Below, piece by piece: positions 21,287 to 29,375 of a stretch of DNA of 40,646 nt. How positions within the stretch are numbered: the first letter of the stretch is position 1; each line of letters opens with the position of its first letter. A model generated the notes under the pieces. It ran no database searches and had not been told where the DNA came from. It was given only the letters and a program-made list of their open reading frames with translations. A program made the translations under genes and the position numbers. Source of the stretch: Clostridia bacterium (lineage in GTDB: Bacteria; Bacillota; Clostridia; Christensenellales; UBA1242); contig JAGBFI010000022.1 of NCBI GenBank assembly GCA_017936585.1, forward strand, positions 1 to 40,646, read 5' to 3'.

Positions 21287-21403
21287 ATGAAAACAAAACG
21301 TAAAAAGAAAAAACTTATGCAAGACAAAAACGATCCGCTCGGTTCTTACACCGGCACTCCTCTTGACGGAGATTTGCCAACTCAAGACGCTGACGACTTA
21401 TAG
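21287..21403 (+). CDS. Small 38-residue protein (unrecognised)
   Basis: An ORF of 38 codons: a very basic start (KTKRKKKKL) followed by NDPLGSYTGTPLDGDLPTQDADDL, an acidic, Gly/Pro-containing tail ending in DADDL. The split basic-acidic composition and ordered motif look like a real small protein rather than chance. I do not recognise it by name. No Shine-Dalgarno sequence is close to the ATG (GGAG lies more than 30 nt away). An internal ATG at 21317 would give a 28-residue form that keeps the ordered part. It sits between divergent ttcA and convergent degV; the rest of the gap (21114-21286, 21404-21523) shows no other gene. Confidence 0.45.
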   Translation: MKTKRKKKKLMQDKNDPLGSYTGTPLDGDLPTQDADDL

Positions 21404-21523
21404 CCCACCACACCCCCAAAAAGGTGTACTCAAAAGCACCCGAAACTTGCATGCCAATAAAATGACATAATTTATGCAATCAACGCCTTTGAATAAAAGT
21501 GCTCTTGCCTATAATCAAAACAA

Positions 21524-21549
21524 CAAAAAAGACTGTTCTCTCAGTCTTT
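21524..21549 (-). terminator. Intrinsic terminator of degV
   Basis: On the minus strand AAAGACTG pairs with CAGTCTTT around AGAGAA, followed by TTTTG. It starts at the degV stop codon. Confidence 0.8.
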
Positions 21550-22396
21550 ATTTTGTTTCTCCATCATTCAAATACAAAATTCCAAGGGTGTGTTCGCCGC
21601 AATGGCTTGTGATTGTTGCCCCCGCTGTTGTCTCGTAAATTTTCTTGAAACCTTTTTCTTCAAGCGCCTTTCTTGCGTTTGCAATCATCTCTGGAGTTGC
21701 AGTTGTGTATGTCAAAAATGCAATGTCAAGGTCAGGTCTGTTAAATTCCTCCAAAACATCAGCACAATAATTTGCCACAACTCTGTCCATGTTGCCACGA
21801 TATTTTTTTGCAGGTCCCATTTTTCCATCTTTAAGGACAATTTGAGGACGAATTCTCATCAAGTTTGCTCCAAAATATGAAATGGCTGAGCATCTGCCAC
21901 CTTTATATAAATAGTCAAGTCTTTCAAGGACAAAACTTGCTTGCACGCTTGGGACTCTGTTTGAAACTTTTTTGAAAACTTCCTCTACTGACAAACCTTC
22001 GTTTGCAAGTTTTCTTCCAGCAATAGCCAAAAGGGCAATTCCCGTTGAGAGCGATAAAGTGTCAACAACATAGACATTTGTAAGTTGCTTTGCTGCCTCT
22101 TTTGCATTTTGGCAAGCACATGAAATCTGTGATGACAAGCAAAAGTGCACAACAGCATCATAGGCTTTGAGTTGTTCTTGGAAAAATTCCAAATATTGCT
22201 GTTCGTTGATTGCTGCAGTTTTTGGCAAAATATTGTTTTCTTCAACAAATTTGAAGATGTCGGCTGAGGTGATTTCACCATCTTTATATTCCTCTCCGCC
22301 CAAAATCACTGAGAAAGGGATCGTTTTGATGTCATAATCTTCCAAAATTTCCTTTGGCAAATCGATTGTGCTTTCAGCTGTAATTGCGATTTTCAT
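21548..22396 (-). CDS. DegV-family fatty-acid-binding protein
   Basis: A 282-residue EDD-fold protein that binds a long-chain fatty acid and, as FakB, can present it to the kinase FakA. Features: ITAESTIDLPKEIL at the N-terminus (usual D-S-T-x-D-L, here with E in place of D), TIPFSVILGGEEYKDGEIT, VVHFCLSSQISCACQNAK (S-S-x-x-S-G type loop), VVDTLSLSTGIALL, and the DYLYKGGRCSAISYF block (L-x-Y-L-x-K-G-G-R). AGGAGG lies 5 nt before the ATG. It has its own promoter and terminator. No fakA is in the window. Confidence 0.88.
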   Translation of the reverse strand: MKIAITAESTIDLPKEILEDYDIKTIPFSVILGGEEYKDGEITSADIFKFVEENNILPKTAAINEQQYLEFFQEQLKAYDAVVHFCLSSQISCACQNAKEAAKQLTNVYVVDTLSLSTGIALLAIAGRKLANEGLSVEEVFKKVSNRVPSVQASFVLERLDYLYKGGRCSAISYFGANLMRIRPQIVLKDGKMGPAKKYRGNMDRVVANYCADVLEEFNRPDLDIAFLTYTTATPEMIANARKALEEKGFKKIYETTAGATITSHCGEHTLGILYLNDGETK

Positions 22397-22460
22397 AAAA
22401 TCCTCCTATACTGCATGAATTATGCGGTGTAGCCCTTCGATTGTTTTCACTACATAGTAT

Positions 22461-22489
22461 ATTTTATCACATTTGTTTTTAGTCTCCAA
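22461..22489 (-). promoter_or_regulatory. Promoter of degV with a structured leader
   Basis: On the minus strand TTGGAG (22484-22489), 17 bp and TAAAAT (22461-22466) lie about 65 nt before the degV ATG. The leader contains inverted repeats GTAG ... CTAC and GCAT-AATTC-ATGC. These may fold into two small hairpins, but I recognise no riboswitch class. Confidence 0.65.
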
Positions 22490-22532
22490 ACCAATTATTC
22501 AAAAATTTTAAATATTTTGTCGTCAAAAGATT

Positions 22533-22561
22533 TTTAAAGCAGAAAGCTTTTGTGCTAAACT
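22533..22561 (+). promoter_or_regulatory. Probable promoter of the propeller-like gene
   Basis: TTTAAA (22533-22538), 17 bp and an extended TGC-TAAACT -10 (22556-22561) lie 21 nt before the ATG at 22583. AAAGGAG lies between. Confidence 0.5.
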
Positions 22562-22582
22562 AAGTAAAGAAAGGAGTTTTTT

Positions 22583-23554
22583 ATGAGCAAATCACTTAAA
22601 ATCACAACTATTGTCATTTCTTGCCTCTTCGCTGTGCTCAGCATTGTTATAATTTTCTGGCACTTTGGCGAAGATTTCAGCAAATTCTATTCTCAATCCA
22701 CAAAAGAATTTGCAATCCCGGGACTGTCTACCGGATTCACACCACAAGGGCTTTGTGAGGAGGACGACAAGTTTTATGTCTCCGGATACATGAGCAACGG
22801 GTCGGCGTCAAGAATTTATGTCGTTGACGAGGCCGCACACGAAAATGACAAACACTTCACCTTGACATACAAAGGACAAGACTATGTTGAACACGCCGGC
22901 GGGATTGCAACTGACGGGCAGTTTATGTGGATTGTTGGAGACAAACATGTCAACAAAATTGAATTTTCAGACGTTGAAAGCGTTGAAAACGGCGGAAAAA
23001 TTGAAATTGTTGAACGCGTTGAAAGCGCAAATGGAGCTGACTTTGTGACAATCGAAAATGGAAACCTTTGGATTGGAGAGTTCCACAAAGATGGAAAATA
23101 TGACACAGACGAACCCCACCACATTCAAACCTCTGACGGCAAAACCAACAAAGCAGTCAGCTTTTGCTATGACCTTGCAACTGTGAACGCAAACGGCTTT
23201 ACGGCAGCAACCCCAATCAAAGCACTTTCAACAGGTTCTCTTGTGCAAGGCATGCTTGTTGAAGGGAACAAAATTGTGACATCTGCCTCATACAGCCTCG
23301 CAAAGTCAATCCTTTGCACTTGCGAAAACATCTTGACTGAAGATGCAGCACAAGAATTTGATTTTAACGGCACAAACATTCCTCTTTATGTTTTGGAAGA
23401 CAAATACATTGAAAAAACAATTCTTGCCCCATGCATGAGCGAAGAAATTGAATTTGCAAACGGAAAAGTTTATGTTCTGTTTGAAAGTGCTTGCATAAAA
23501 TACGGGCTCATCACACGCGAAAGTTTAAGAAATGTTTACAGTTTCAAAATCTAA
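22583..23554 (+). CDS. Membrane-anchored propeller-like protein of unknown function
   Basis: The 323-residue protein has one N-terminal hydrophobic segment (~7-28) without a Cys lipobox, so it is probably an anchored extracellular protein. The rest is built of short beta-strand-like repeats with aromatic/Gly turns: GFTPQGLCEEDDKFYVSGYMSNGSASRIYVVD, HAGGIATDGQFMWIVGD and TIENGNLWIGEFH. This recalls a beta-propeller such as the YVTN/quinoprotein-like fold. AAAGGAG lies 7 nt before the ATG, and it is monocistronic with its own terminator. A sensor or carbohydrate-surface role would be a guess. Confidence in a real gene is high, in the fold moderate. Confidence 0.7.
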   Translation: MSKSLKITTIVISCLFAVLSIVIIFWHFGEDFSKFYSQSTKEFAIPGLSTGFTPQGLCEEDDKFYVSGYMSNGSASRIYVVDEAAHENDKHFTLTYKGQDYVEHAGGIATDGQFMWIVGDKHVNKIEFSDVESVENGGKIEIVERVESANGADFVTIENGNLWIGEFHKDGKYDTDEPHHIQTSDGKTNKAVSFCYDLATVNANGFTAATPIKALSTGSLVQGMLVEGNKIVTSASYSLAKSILCTCENILTEDAAQEFDFNGTNIPLYVLEDKYIEKTILAPCMSEEIEFANGKVYVLFESACIKYGLITRESLRNVYSFKI

Positions 23555-23590
23555 AAGATTTCAAACGAACAAGAAAATGTAACTTTAAAT

Positions 23591-23623
23591 AAAAAATCTT
23601 AACGCTTTTGTTAAGATTTTTTT
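23591..23623 (+). terminator. Intrinsic terminator after the propeller-like gene
   Basis: AAAATCTTAAC pairs with GTTAAGATTTT around a 6-nt loop (GCTTTT), with a T-run beyond. The 90 bases between here and the tilS stop hold nothing else visible. Confidence 0.85.
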
Positions 23624-23715
23624 GTTTTTTATGATTTTTTCATATTTTCTTTGCGTTATTTGCTTCAGTTTGTTGTTTTCTTTCTATATTTATTCGAAAC
23701 TAAATTGTTTTTCAA

Positions 23716-25050
23716 TCATTCTTTTTCAAGAACAAGTTTAAAACATGTTGGGACATCGCCCTCAACCCTAAGTTTTTCACTGACCTCCACGCCCGCAATC
23801 ACATAAACCTCATTTTCACTTGCCAAAACTGGAATAAAATCACGCACGCGAACAGGAATCTTTTTGTCAATCAAAAATGATTTCAATTTCTTTGTTCCGC
23901 CGCCAAATTTTTCAAAAACATCTCCGTCTTCACGATAACGCCATTTTGCATCTTTTGGCACCTTGCGATAGTCAAAATACAAAGCATTTTCGTCTTTCAT
24001 ATTTGAAGTTTTCACCCTTTTGATGACAACTTTCCCATAACCCTTTGCCTCAAACTCGCCAATCTTCAACCCTTTTGAAAGCTTGGATTTTTCAACATGG
24101 TTGTTGACAAATGTGAGGAAATCATATTCTTTGCTGACAACAATGTCATATGGCAATTTGATTTTTTTGCCATTTTCAGAAAAGGCAAGTTCTTTGATCA
24201 TTTCAATATGCTTTCTTTCGATGTCTTTTTTCACGCCGATAAGCGACAGAGTTTCAAAAACAATTCGACTGTAAATTGCGCTGCTGCCATAAAAATAACT
24301 GCATGGCATCTGCACAATCTTGTCATCCACGATGAGAGCGTTTGTGTTTGTCACGGATTTGATATAGTCATCATCATCGCAAACTGCCAAAGCAAAATTG
24401 TTGATTGCTTCAATGGCATTTGGCCATTTTTTCAGGATATCCTTCATCACGACATGGCGCAAATAGTTTCTTGTGTAATTTGTGTCCGCATTGCTTGAAT
24501 CTTCAACATATTCAATCCCGTTCATTGACGCATAGTCTTCAATCTCTTCTTTTGAAACTGGAAGCATTGGTCTGATGTAAATTTTGTCACGGATTGGCTC
24601 CATTCCCCTTGCACCCGCAAGCCCGCTCCCGCGGAAAATGTGCATCAAAATTGTTTCAGCTTGGTCACTTTGATGATGTGCCAAAGCAATTTTGTCAACA
24701 ATATCTTTTTTCACGAGCGCTTCAAAAACACCGTATCTACCATCTCTTGCCGCTGTTTCAATGCTGACTTTTTTGTCCTTTGCAATCTTTGGAGAATCAA
24801 TGGTGAATTTATAAACTCTCACACCCATCTCACGACACTTTTGAAGAACAAAAAGGGCCTCATCGTCACTTTCTTCACGAATGCCATGATTGATGTGGAT
24901 TGCCACAACATCGATGTCCAAAAGTTCTTTGTTTGAATGCAAAAAATGCAAAAGAGCCATGCTGTCAACACCGCCGCTGACACCAACTCCGATAACTTCA
25001 CCAGGCTTGATCAATTTGTTTTTTTTGACAAAATCCAAAATTTTTTCCAT
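23716..25050 (-). CDS. tilS: tRNA(Ile)-lysidine synthetase
   Basis: Converts C34 of the CAU tRNA-Ile to lysidine so that AUA is read correctly. The 444-residue protein has the PP-loop GVSGGVDSMALLHFL (~22-36), AIHINHGIREESDDE, and ALAHHQSDQAETILMHIFRGSGLAGARGM, the TilS-specific block. A C-terminal substrate-binding domain follows (~370-444, RYREDGDVFEKFGGGTKKLKSFLIDKKIP). GAGG lies 6 nt before the ATG. It follows spoIIE, as in many Firmicutes, but is separated from it by a terminator and has its own promoter. Confidence 0.94.
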   Translation of the reverse strand: MEKILDFVKKNKLIKPGEVIGVGVSGGVDSMALLHFLHSNKELLDIDVVAIHINHGIREESDDEALFVLQKCREMGVRVYKFTIDSPKIAKDKKVSIETAARDGRYGVFEALVKKDIVDKIALAHHQSDQAETILMHIFRGSGLAGARGMEPIRDKIYIRPMLPVSKEEIEDYASMNGIEYVEDSSNADTNYTRNYLRHVVMKDILKKWPNAIEAINNFALAVCDDDDYIKSVTNTNALIVDDKIVQMPCSYFYGSSAIYSRIVFETLSLIGVKKDIERKHIEMIKELAFSENGKKIKLPYDIVVSKEYDFLTFVNNHVEKSKLSKGLKIGEFEAKGYGKVVIKRVKTSNMKDENALYFDYRKVPKDAKWRYREDGDVFEKFGGGTKKLKSFLIDKKIPVRVRDFIPVLASENEVYVIAGVEVSEKLRVEGDVPTCFKLVLEKE

Positions 25051-25097
25051 TGTTTTCCTCGCGCGAAAAATTTAAATCTAAACAAAATACAGACAAT

Positions 25098-25126
25098 ATT
25101 ATACACCACAAAAAAAATAAAAACAA
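25098..25126 (-). promoter_or_regulatory. Promoter of tilS
   Basis: On the minus strand TTGTTT (25121-25126), a 17-bp spacer and consensus TATAAT (25098-25103) lie 47 nt before the tilS ATG. Confidence 0.7.
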
Positions 25127-25131
25127 TATCT

Positions 25132-25167
25132 TTAACAAAAAAAATAGGATTTTGTCCTATTTTTTTC
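25132..25167. terminator. Bidirectional terminator between spoIIE and tilS
   Basis: AAAAATAGGA pairs with TCCTATTTTT around TTTTG, with T-runs on both strands. It insulates tilS from spoIIE transcription. The gap 25168-25247 is AT-rich and empty. Confidence 0.85.
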
Positions 25168-25247
25168 TTGTTTTTTTATGAATTTTTAGTATTTTTTTTG
25201 TATTTTTATATTTTTTAAATTTTTAGAAAACTTATCACATCACAAAA

Positions 25248-27536
25248 TCAAATAATTTTCACAACCAAAACAGTCATGTCATCAACTGCATAGCCATTGT
25301 TGCAAGCAAGTGCTCGCTCAAGCAGTTCGTCAGCAAATTCTTGCGGATTTTTTGTTTTAATTGACTTGACACATTCTTTCAATTCTTCATCCGTTTCAAA
25401 GCTGTCACTGATCCCGTCAGAAACCAAAACAACAAAGTTTTTCTCGCTGATGCAATTTTTTTTGACAAACGGTTTGACATCCTCAACAATCCCCATTGGA
25501 AGCGAGCCACTGTCCACCACCACGCACTCGTCCTCATTCAACACAAAGGATTTTGGCGATGCCATTTTGATGAAATCTGCAACACCATTCTTTCCATCGA
25601 CAACACAGATGTCAAGAGCGCTGAAAATTTCTTGCTTGTGAAGCACAAGAAGTTTGTTGACTGTCGAAAGAATGATTTCGTTGTCAAAGCCAGCACGATA
25701 GAAGTTTTCCACCAAACCGATCGAAAGATCACTGACATTGTTTGCCTTCTCGCCGCTGCCCATGCCGTCACTTATGGCAAACAAAAATCTGCTGTCATCC
25801 AACCTTGTGACACTGTAACTGTCCCCGCTCACCTTTGACCCTGTTTTTGTTTTTTGACTGACACCAAACAGACAGTCATATTTTGGCGCCGTTTTCAAAT
25901 TGACAACACTGTACCCCGGCCTTGAGCACGGAAAAATTTCACTGATGGTCATCTTACTTCCGCACACTTTGCTGACCACATCAACAATTCGAGGTTTCTC
26001 GGCATCCTCATTTCTCACTACAACCGAAACCGTCATTGTCCACACATCTTTTTCAAAAACAACTGCATCAATGCAGATGATGTTGAAATAGGTCAACTCG
26101 TCCAAAATTTTGTTCTCTCGTGCAGTGTCAAATGAGATGTTGCATTCAACCTCCTTTGAAAGTCCTCCCATGATTTTTGAAATCCCAAGCAACTGCTCGG
26201 CAATGATAAGTTTGCTGGTGTCCACCTCATGCACCATACTCATATATTTTTTATATTGCGCCGTCAGCGTGTTGATGGAACCTAAAATGGCATTGGTCTG
26301 CTTGCACCTTGAGGTCAGATAAGACGGAATATCCAAAAGCGTCGCCTTCCCTTTCTCATATGAAATGGTGATAAGTTCGTCAAAAACTTGCTTTGTGTTG
26401 TCCGCAAAGGTTCTGTGACAATGATTTCGTTCAGGACAAAATGAACAAATCTTGTCAGAAATTTCCTGTCTCAAAACCTCCTTCACCTCATCAATCGTCA
26501 TAGACGACTTCAACATTTTGCGGTAGATGATGTTCATTTCATTGAAAACTTCGCCCAAGTTTCCGAGCCTGCGGCTTAAAATCTCGCGATTGCGATTGAC
26601 AACATTTTTCATAGCAAGACGGTCTTTTGAAAGATTGAAAATGACTGCAATCTCACTGCACACACTCTTTGGAAGCAGAAGAAAAATCAGTGACGAAATC
26701 AGCACCGGCAGAATTTCGACGATTCCGAATGACAAATAAAGATTGAAATAGAAACCAATCAAAAGTTCGACACAAACAAGCGCAATAACCATAAAAACGC
26801 GAAATCGTTTCTTAAACAAAACTGCCGCAAGCGCCCAAATGATAAACGGCGCAAAGAAGAGCGGATTGTTTGTTGCAATAAGTGCCCCCAGCCCGCCTAT
26901 TGACGCCACAAGCATTGTCAAAAGTGGAGACGCGCAAAAAGCAAAAAGCAGCAAAAGCAGACTCATAAAAAGTTTCAAAAAACTGAAAGCTCCGACATTC
27001 AAAACTGAAAGCCCGCCGCAAATTGCGGCAATGATTGAAAAGAGCGAGACAAGTTCCAAAATCGTCAATTTGTTTGTGAACCCTCGAATTACAATCGCCT
27101 CAAACACATTCATGCAAGCGAACATAAACAAGCCTCCAAACAGCATACTGGCAAGGCTCAAAATTGGAGACAATCCTCCCAAAATTTCAAACACAACATT
27201 TGCCGCTTGACTGAGAATTGCAAAAAGGAAAAATTCCCATTTCCGCATATTTTTCTTTGCCAACACATGGGCGAAATATGGCACAATCAAGCAAAAAACT
27301 GTCACAAGAAGACATATTGCACTTTCAAAGGTCGCCTGTTGCAAAACTCCCGCTGCGATATACGCCGGCACAAGCAGCCACACCTTTTGATTCGCCCACG
27401 CAAGTGCAAAAAGCATTCCAAACGCGAATGGAAAAATCACCATGTTGATGCTGGAATGAAAAAGAACATAAAAAAGCCCCAAAAAAATGACAAATTGAAC
27501 AAAAAACAATAAATATTTGTTGATTTTAACTCTCAT
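25248..27536 (-). CDS. spoIIE: Stage II sporulation protein E (SpoIIE-like phosphatase)
   Basis: A septal phosphatase that dephosphorylates the SpoIIAA anti-anti-sigma factor to activate sigma-F in the forespore. The 762-residue protein has about ten N-terminal membrane segments (~8-300). A central region (~310-545) contains a Cys-rich ICSFCPERNHCHRTF motif and the FtsZ-linking part. A C-terminal PP2C-type phosphatase domain (~550-762) carries GVSQKTKTGSKVSGDSY, FAISDGMGSGEKAN (metal-binding Asp) and VLVSDGISD. The match to the Bacillus protein length (~827) is close. AGAGGG lies 4 nt before the ATG. It is strong evidence that the host or its ancestors make endospores. Confidence 0.93.
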   Translation of the reverse strand: MRVKINKYLLFFVQFVIFLGLFYVLFHSSINMVIFPFAFGMLFALAWANQKVWLLVPAYIAAGVLQQATFESAICLLVTVFCLIVPYFAHVLAKKNMRKWEFFLFAILSQAANVVFEILGGLSPILSLASMLFGGLFMFACMNVFEAIVIRGFTNKLTILELVSLFSIIAAICGGLSVLNVGAFSFLKLFMSLLLLLFAFCASPLLTMLVASIGGLGALIATNNPLFFAPFIIWALAAVLFKKRFRVFMVIALVCVELLIGFYFNLYLSFGIVEILPVLISSLIFLLLPKSVCSEIAVIFNLSKDRLAMKNVVNRNREILSRRLGNLGEVFNEMNIIYRKMLKSSMTIDEVKEVLRQEISDKICSFCPERNHCHRTFADNTKQVFDELITISYEKGKATLLDIPSYLTSRCKQTNAILGSINTLTAQYKKYMSMVHEVDTSKLIIAEQLLGISKIMGGLSKEVECNISFDTARENKILDELTYFNIICIDAVVFEKDVWTMTVSVVVRNEDAEKPRIVDVVSKVCGSKMTISEIFPCSRPGYSVVNLKTAPKYDCLFGVSQKTKTGSKVSGDSYSVTRLDDSRFLFAISDGMGSGEKANNVSDLSIGLVENFYRAGFDNEIILSTVNKLLVLHKQEIFSALDICVVDGKNGVADFIKMASPKSFVLNEDECVVVDSGSLPMGIVEDVKPFVKKNCISEKNFVVLVSDGISDSFETDEELKECVKSIKTKNPQEFADELLERALACNNGYAVDDMTVLVVKII

Positions 27537-27704
27537 AAATCCCTCTTTCTTGATTTTAAAACAAAAGAGCCAAGAAAGAAGAAAAATATACTGTCAAATT
27601 AGGGCTTTTCATGTCTTATTTACACGAAATAAAAACTCAAACATAGCAAATTAAAAGTTGAATGTGTTTTGAACCGCAAAACCAAAATCATAAAAACAAA
27701 AACA

Positions 27705-28400
27705 TCAGTTAAAATTCATATATTTCAAAATTCCGCAGAAGAGGTGATAGCAAAAATCGTTGCGATATTCTTCCTGCTGCAACAAGAGTTCTTCCTCTGG
27801 GTTGGACAAAAAACCACACTCCACCAAAATGCTTGGTGTTTGGGTGCAGTTGAGCACATAAAAATCGCCCACTTTGGAGGTTTTCTTGGCATAGTCAACC
27901 GAAGCGTTCAGCGAGGTCTGTACACTTGAAGCAAGTTCCTCACCCGCCTGCGAACCTTCCGCATAATACACCTGTGCCCCACGTGCCTCAGACGATGAGA
28001 AACTGTTCATGTGCATACTGACAACCAAGTCAGCATTGCTTCCTTGAATGATTTGCTCTCGTTTTTCCATTTCACTACGCTTTTTGTTTTGGGCAAAAGG
28101 CGAATAGAGCCCACCCATATCACTTCGCGTCATAACAACCTTATACCCAAATTCCTCGCATATGTTTTTCAGCGTTTTTGCGTACTCCAAATTCAGTGAA
28201 CTTTCCGTCACGTCAGTTGTCCTGCCAACCGCCCCGCCATCTTTCCCACCATGCCCTGCATCAATGACAATGACAGGGGTGGATTTTGGAGCACTCGCCC
28301 TACTCGCAACAAACACTCCCGCCACCAACGGAACAACCATAGCAATCACAACAAAAAACAACACCCACTTCTTTTTTATCATCAAAAATATGTTTTTCAT
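27705..28400 (-). CDS. N-acetylmuramoyl-L-alanine amidase, CwlD-like
   Basis: A membrane-anchored Amidase_3 enzyme, in sporulating bacteria needed for muramic-delta-lactam in spore cortex. After an N-terminal hydrophobic segment (~10-32) comes IVIDAGHGGKDGGAVG (first zinc His), TESSLNLEYAKTL (zinc Glu), VVSMHMNSF (second His) and TPSILVECGFLSNPEEE (catalytic Glu). Length (~231) matches CwlD. The start is uncertain: in-frame starts at 28427 (TTG), 28400 (ATG) and 28382 (ATG) all lack a Shine-Dalgarno sequence; 28400 keeps the whole membrane segment. Nearby spoIIE supports a sporulation role. The gap 27537-27704 shows no gene. Confidence 0.87.
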   Translation of the reverse strand: MKNIFLMIKKKWVLFFVVIAMVVPLVAGVFVASRASAPKSTPVIVIDAGHGGKDGGAVGRTTDVTESSLNLEYAKTLKNICEEFGYKVVMTRSDMGGLYSPFAQNKKRSEMEKREQIIQGSNADLVVSMHMNSFSSSEARGAQVYYAEGSQAGEELASSVQTSLNASVDYAKKTSKVGDFYVLNCTQTPSILVECGFLSNPEEELLLQQEEYRNDFCYHLFCGILKYMNFN

Positions 28401-28644
28401 ATAGTAGAATATTAGTTTTTTTCTCAAATTATAACTTTTTTGACAGCAAATGTTGAGCTTCTCTAATTCTCAAACCTAAATTGTAGAAATTTGGATTTTT
28501 TATTAAAAATATAACAATTTTTCAAAGGGCAGTACTTTTATCATTTTCTGCAAAAGGGAAAAATCAAAAAAAAGACAAAATATTTTTTTCAAAAAGAACC
28601 TTTTCTTGAGGTGTTTTTTTGTTTTTACTCAGCCCCTACTTTGC

Positions 28645-28673
28645 TTGACTTTCTTTTCCAAATGTTGTTTAAT
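28645..28673 (+). promoter_or_regulatory. Promoter predicting a leaderless mRNA for the SH3b-like gene
   Basis: TTGACT (28645-28650), a 17-bp spacer and TTTAAT (28668-28673) are followed by TTCCTT and then ATG at 28680, so the expected +1 is the A of the start codon. No ribosome-binding site exists here. The rest of the gap 28428-28644 is AT-rich with no gene. Confidence 0.7.
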
Positions 28674-28679
28674 TTCCTT

Positions 28680-29315
28680 ATGAAAAAGTTGTGCATATTT
28701 TTTTTGTTCTTAATATGTTTCATTGTGCTTCCTGTTTCAACAGAGACTGTTCTTGCTGAAAGCAAGACCTCGACTTATGTTGTCACGGCAAATTCCGCGA
28801 ATGTGTATGACGCGCCCTCTTTTTCGGCGACAAAACTCTCCAGCTTGAAAAACAAAGCTGAAGTTGTGCTTGAAATGGGCGGCACATCCCCGAAGGCATA
28901 TGGCGATGATTTAAATTTCTTCAAAACCGAAGAGGGGTACATCTTTGCGGAGTTGCTGACCCCAAAATCGGAAGTGATTGTGTCAATTCCAAATTTTAAC
29001 GCGAAAACAAAAACGGCGTGCAATGTGTATTTCAAGGAAGACAATGTCATAACAAAAAGCGAAACTGTCACCCTTGAAAAAGCAAAACCAATTTTCCTCT
29101 ATGAAGGCTTCGACAGCGATGCCGATTTCAATGCCATTGCTTTTTTGTATGACAATCAAGTCATGTATGGCTATTTGGTACCAAGCGACATCAATCCTGG
29201 TGGACTCAACCCACTCATCATCACCTGCATCACTCTGATTTTGGCGTGTCTTGGGATTATCTTCGCATGGGTTTTTATGAAAAACAAAAAAGTGAAAACA
29301 AATAAAAGAATCTGA
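28680..29315 (+). CDS. Exported SH3b-like protein with C-terminal membrane anchor
   Basis: A 211-residue protein with a clear signal peptide (MKKLCIFFLFLICFIVLPVS..., cleavage near VLAES). An SH3b-like domain (~28-105) has the usual N-V-Y-x-x-P...L-x-x-G/N-x-V pattern (TANSANVYDAPSFSATKLSSLKNKAEVVL, YIFAELLT). A second beta-rich part follows, then a C-terminal membrane helix (~180-203) with a basic tail (KNKKVKTNK). It is thus held outside the cell by its C-terminus, where SH3b modules bind peptidoglycan. The start at 28680 is chosen because it begins the signal peptide; upstream in-frame starts (28611 GTG, 28662 ATG) have no ribosome-binding site at a usable distance. Confidence 0.72.
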   Translation: MKKLCIFFLFLICFIVLPVSTETVLAESKTSTYVVTANSANVYDAPSFSATKLSSLKNKAEVVLEMGGTSPKAYGDDLNFFKTEEGYIFAELLTPKSEVIVSIPNFNAKTKTACNVYFKEDNVITKSETVTLEKAKPIFLYEGFDSDADFNAIAFLYDNQVMYGYLVPSDINPGGLNPLIITCITLILACLGIIFAWVFMKNKKVKTNKRI

Positions 29316-29324
29316 CATAAAAGA

Positions 29325-29353
29325 TTGAATAAACTCCTTTCTTGGCGTAAACT
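29325..29353 (+). promoter_or_regulatory. Promoter of the coiled-coil protein gene
   Basis: TTGAAT (29325-29330), a 17-bp spacer and TAAACT (29348-29353) precede the ATG at 29376 by 22 nt. AAAAGGAG at 29361-29368 supplies the ribosome-binding site. This contrasts with the SD-less gene just upstream. Confidence 0.65.
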
Positions 29354-29375
29354 GGTCACAAAAAGGAGTTTTTTT

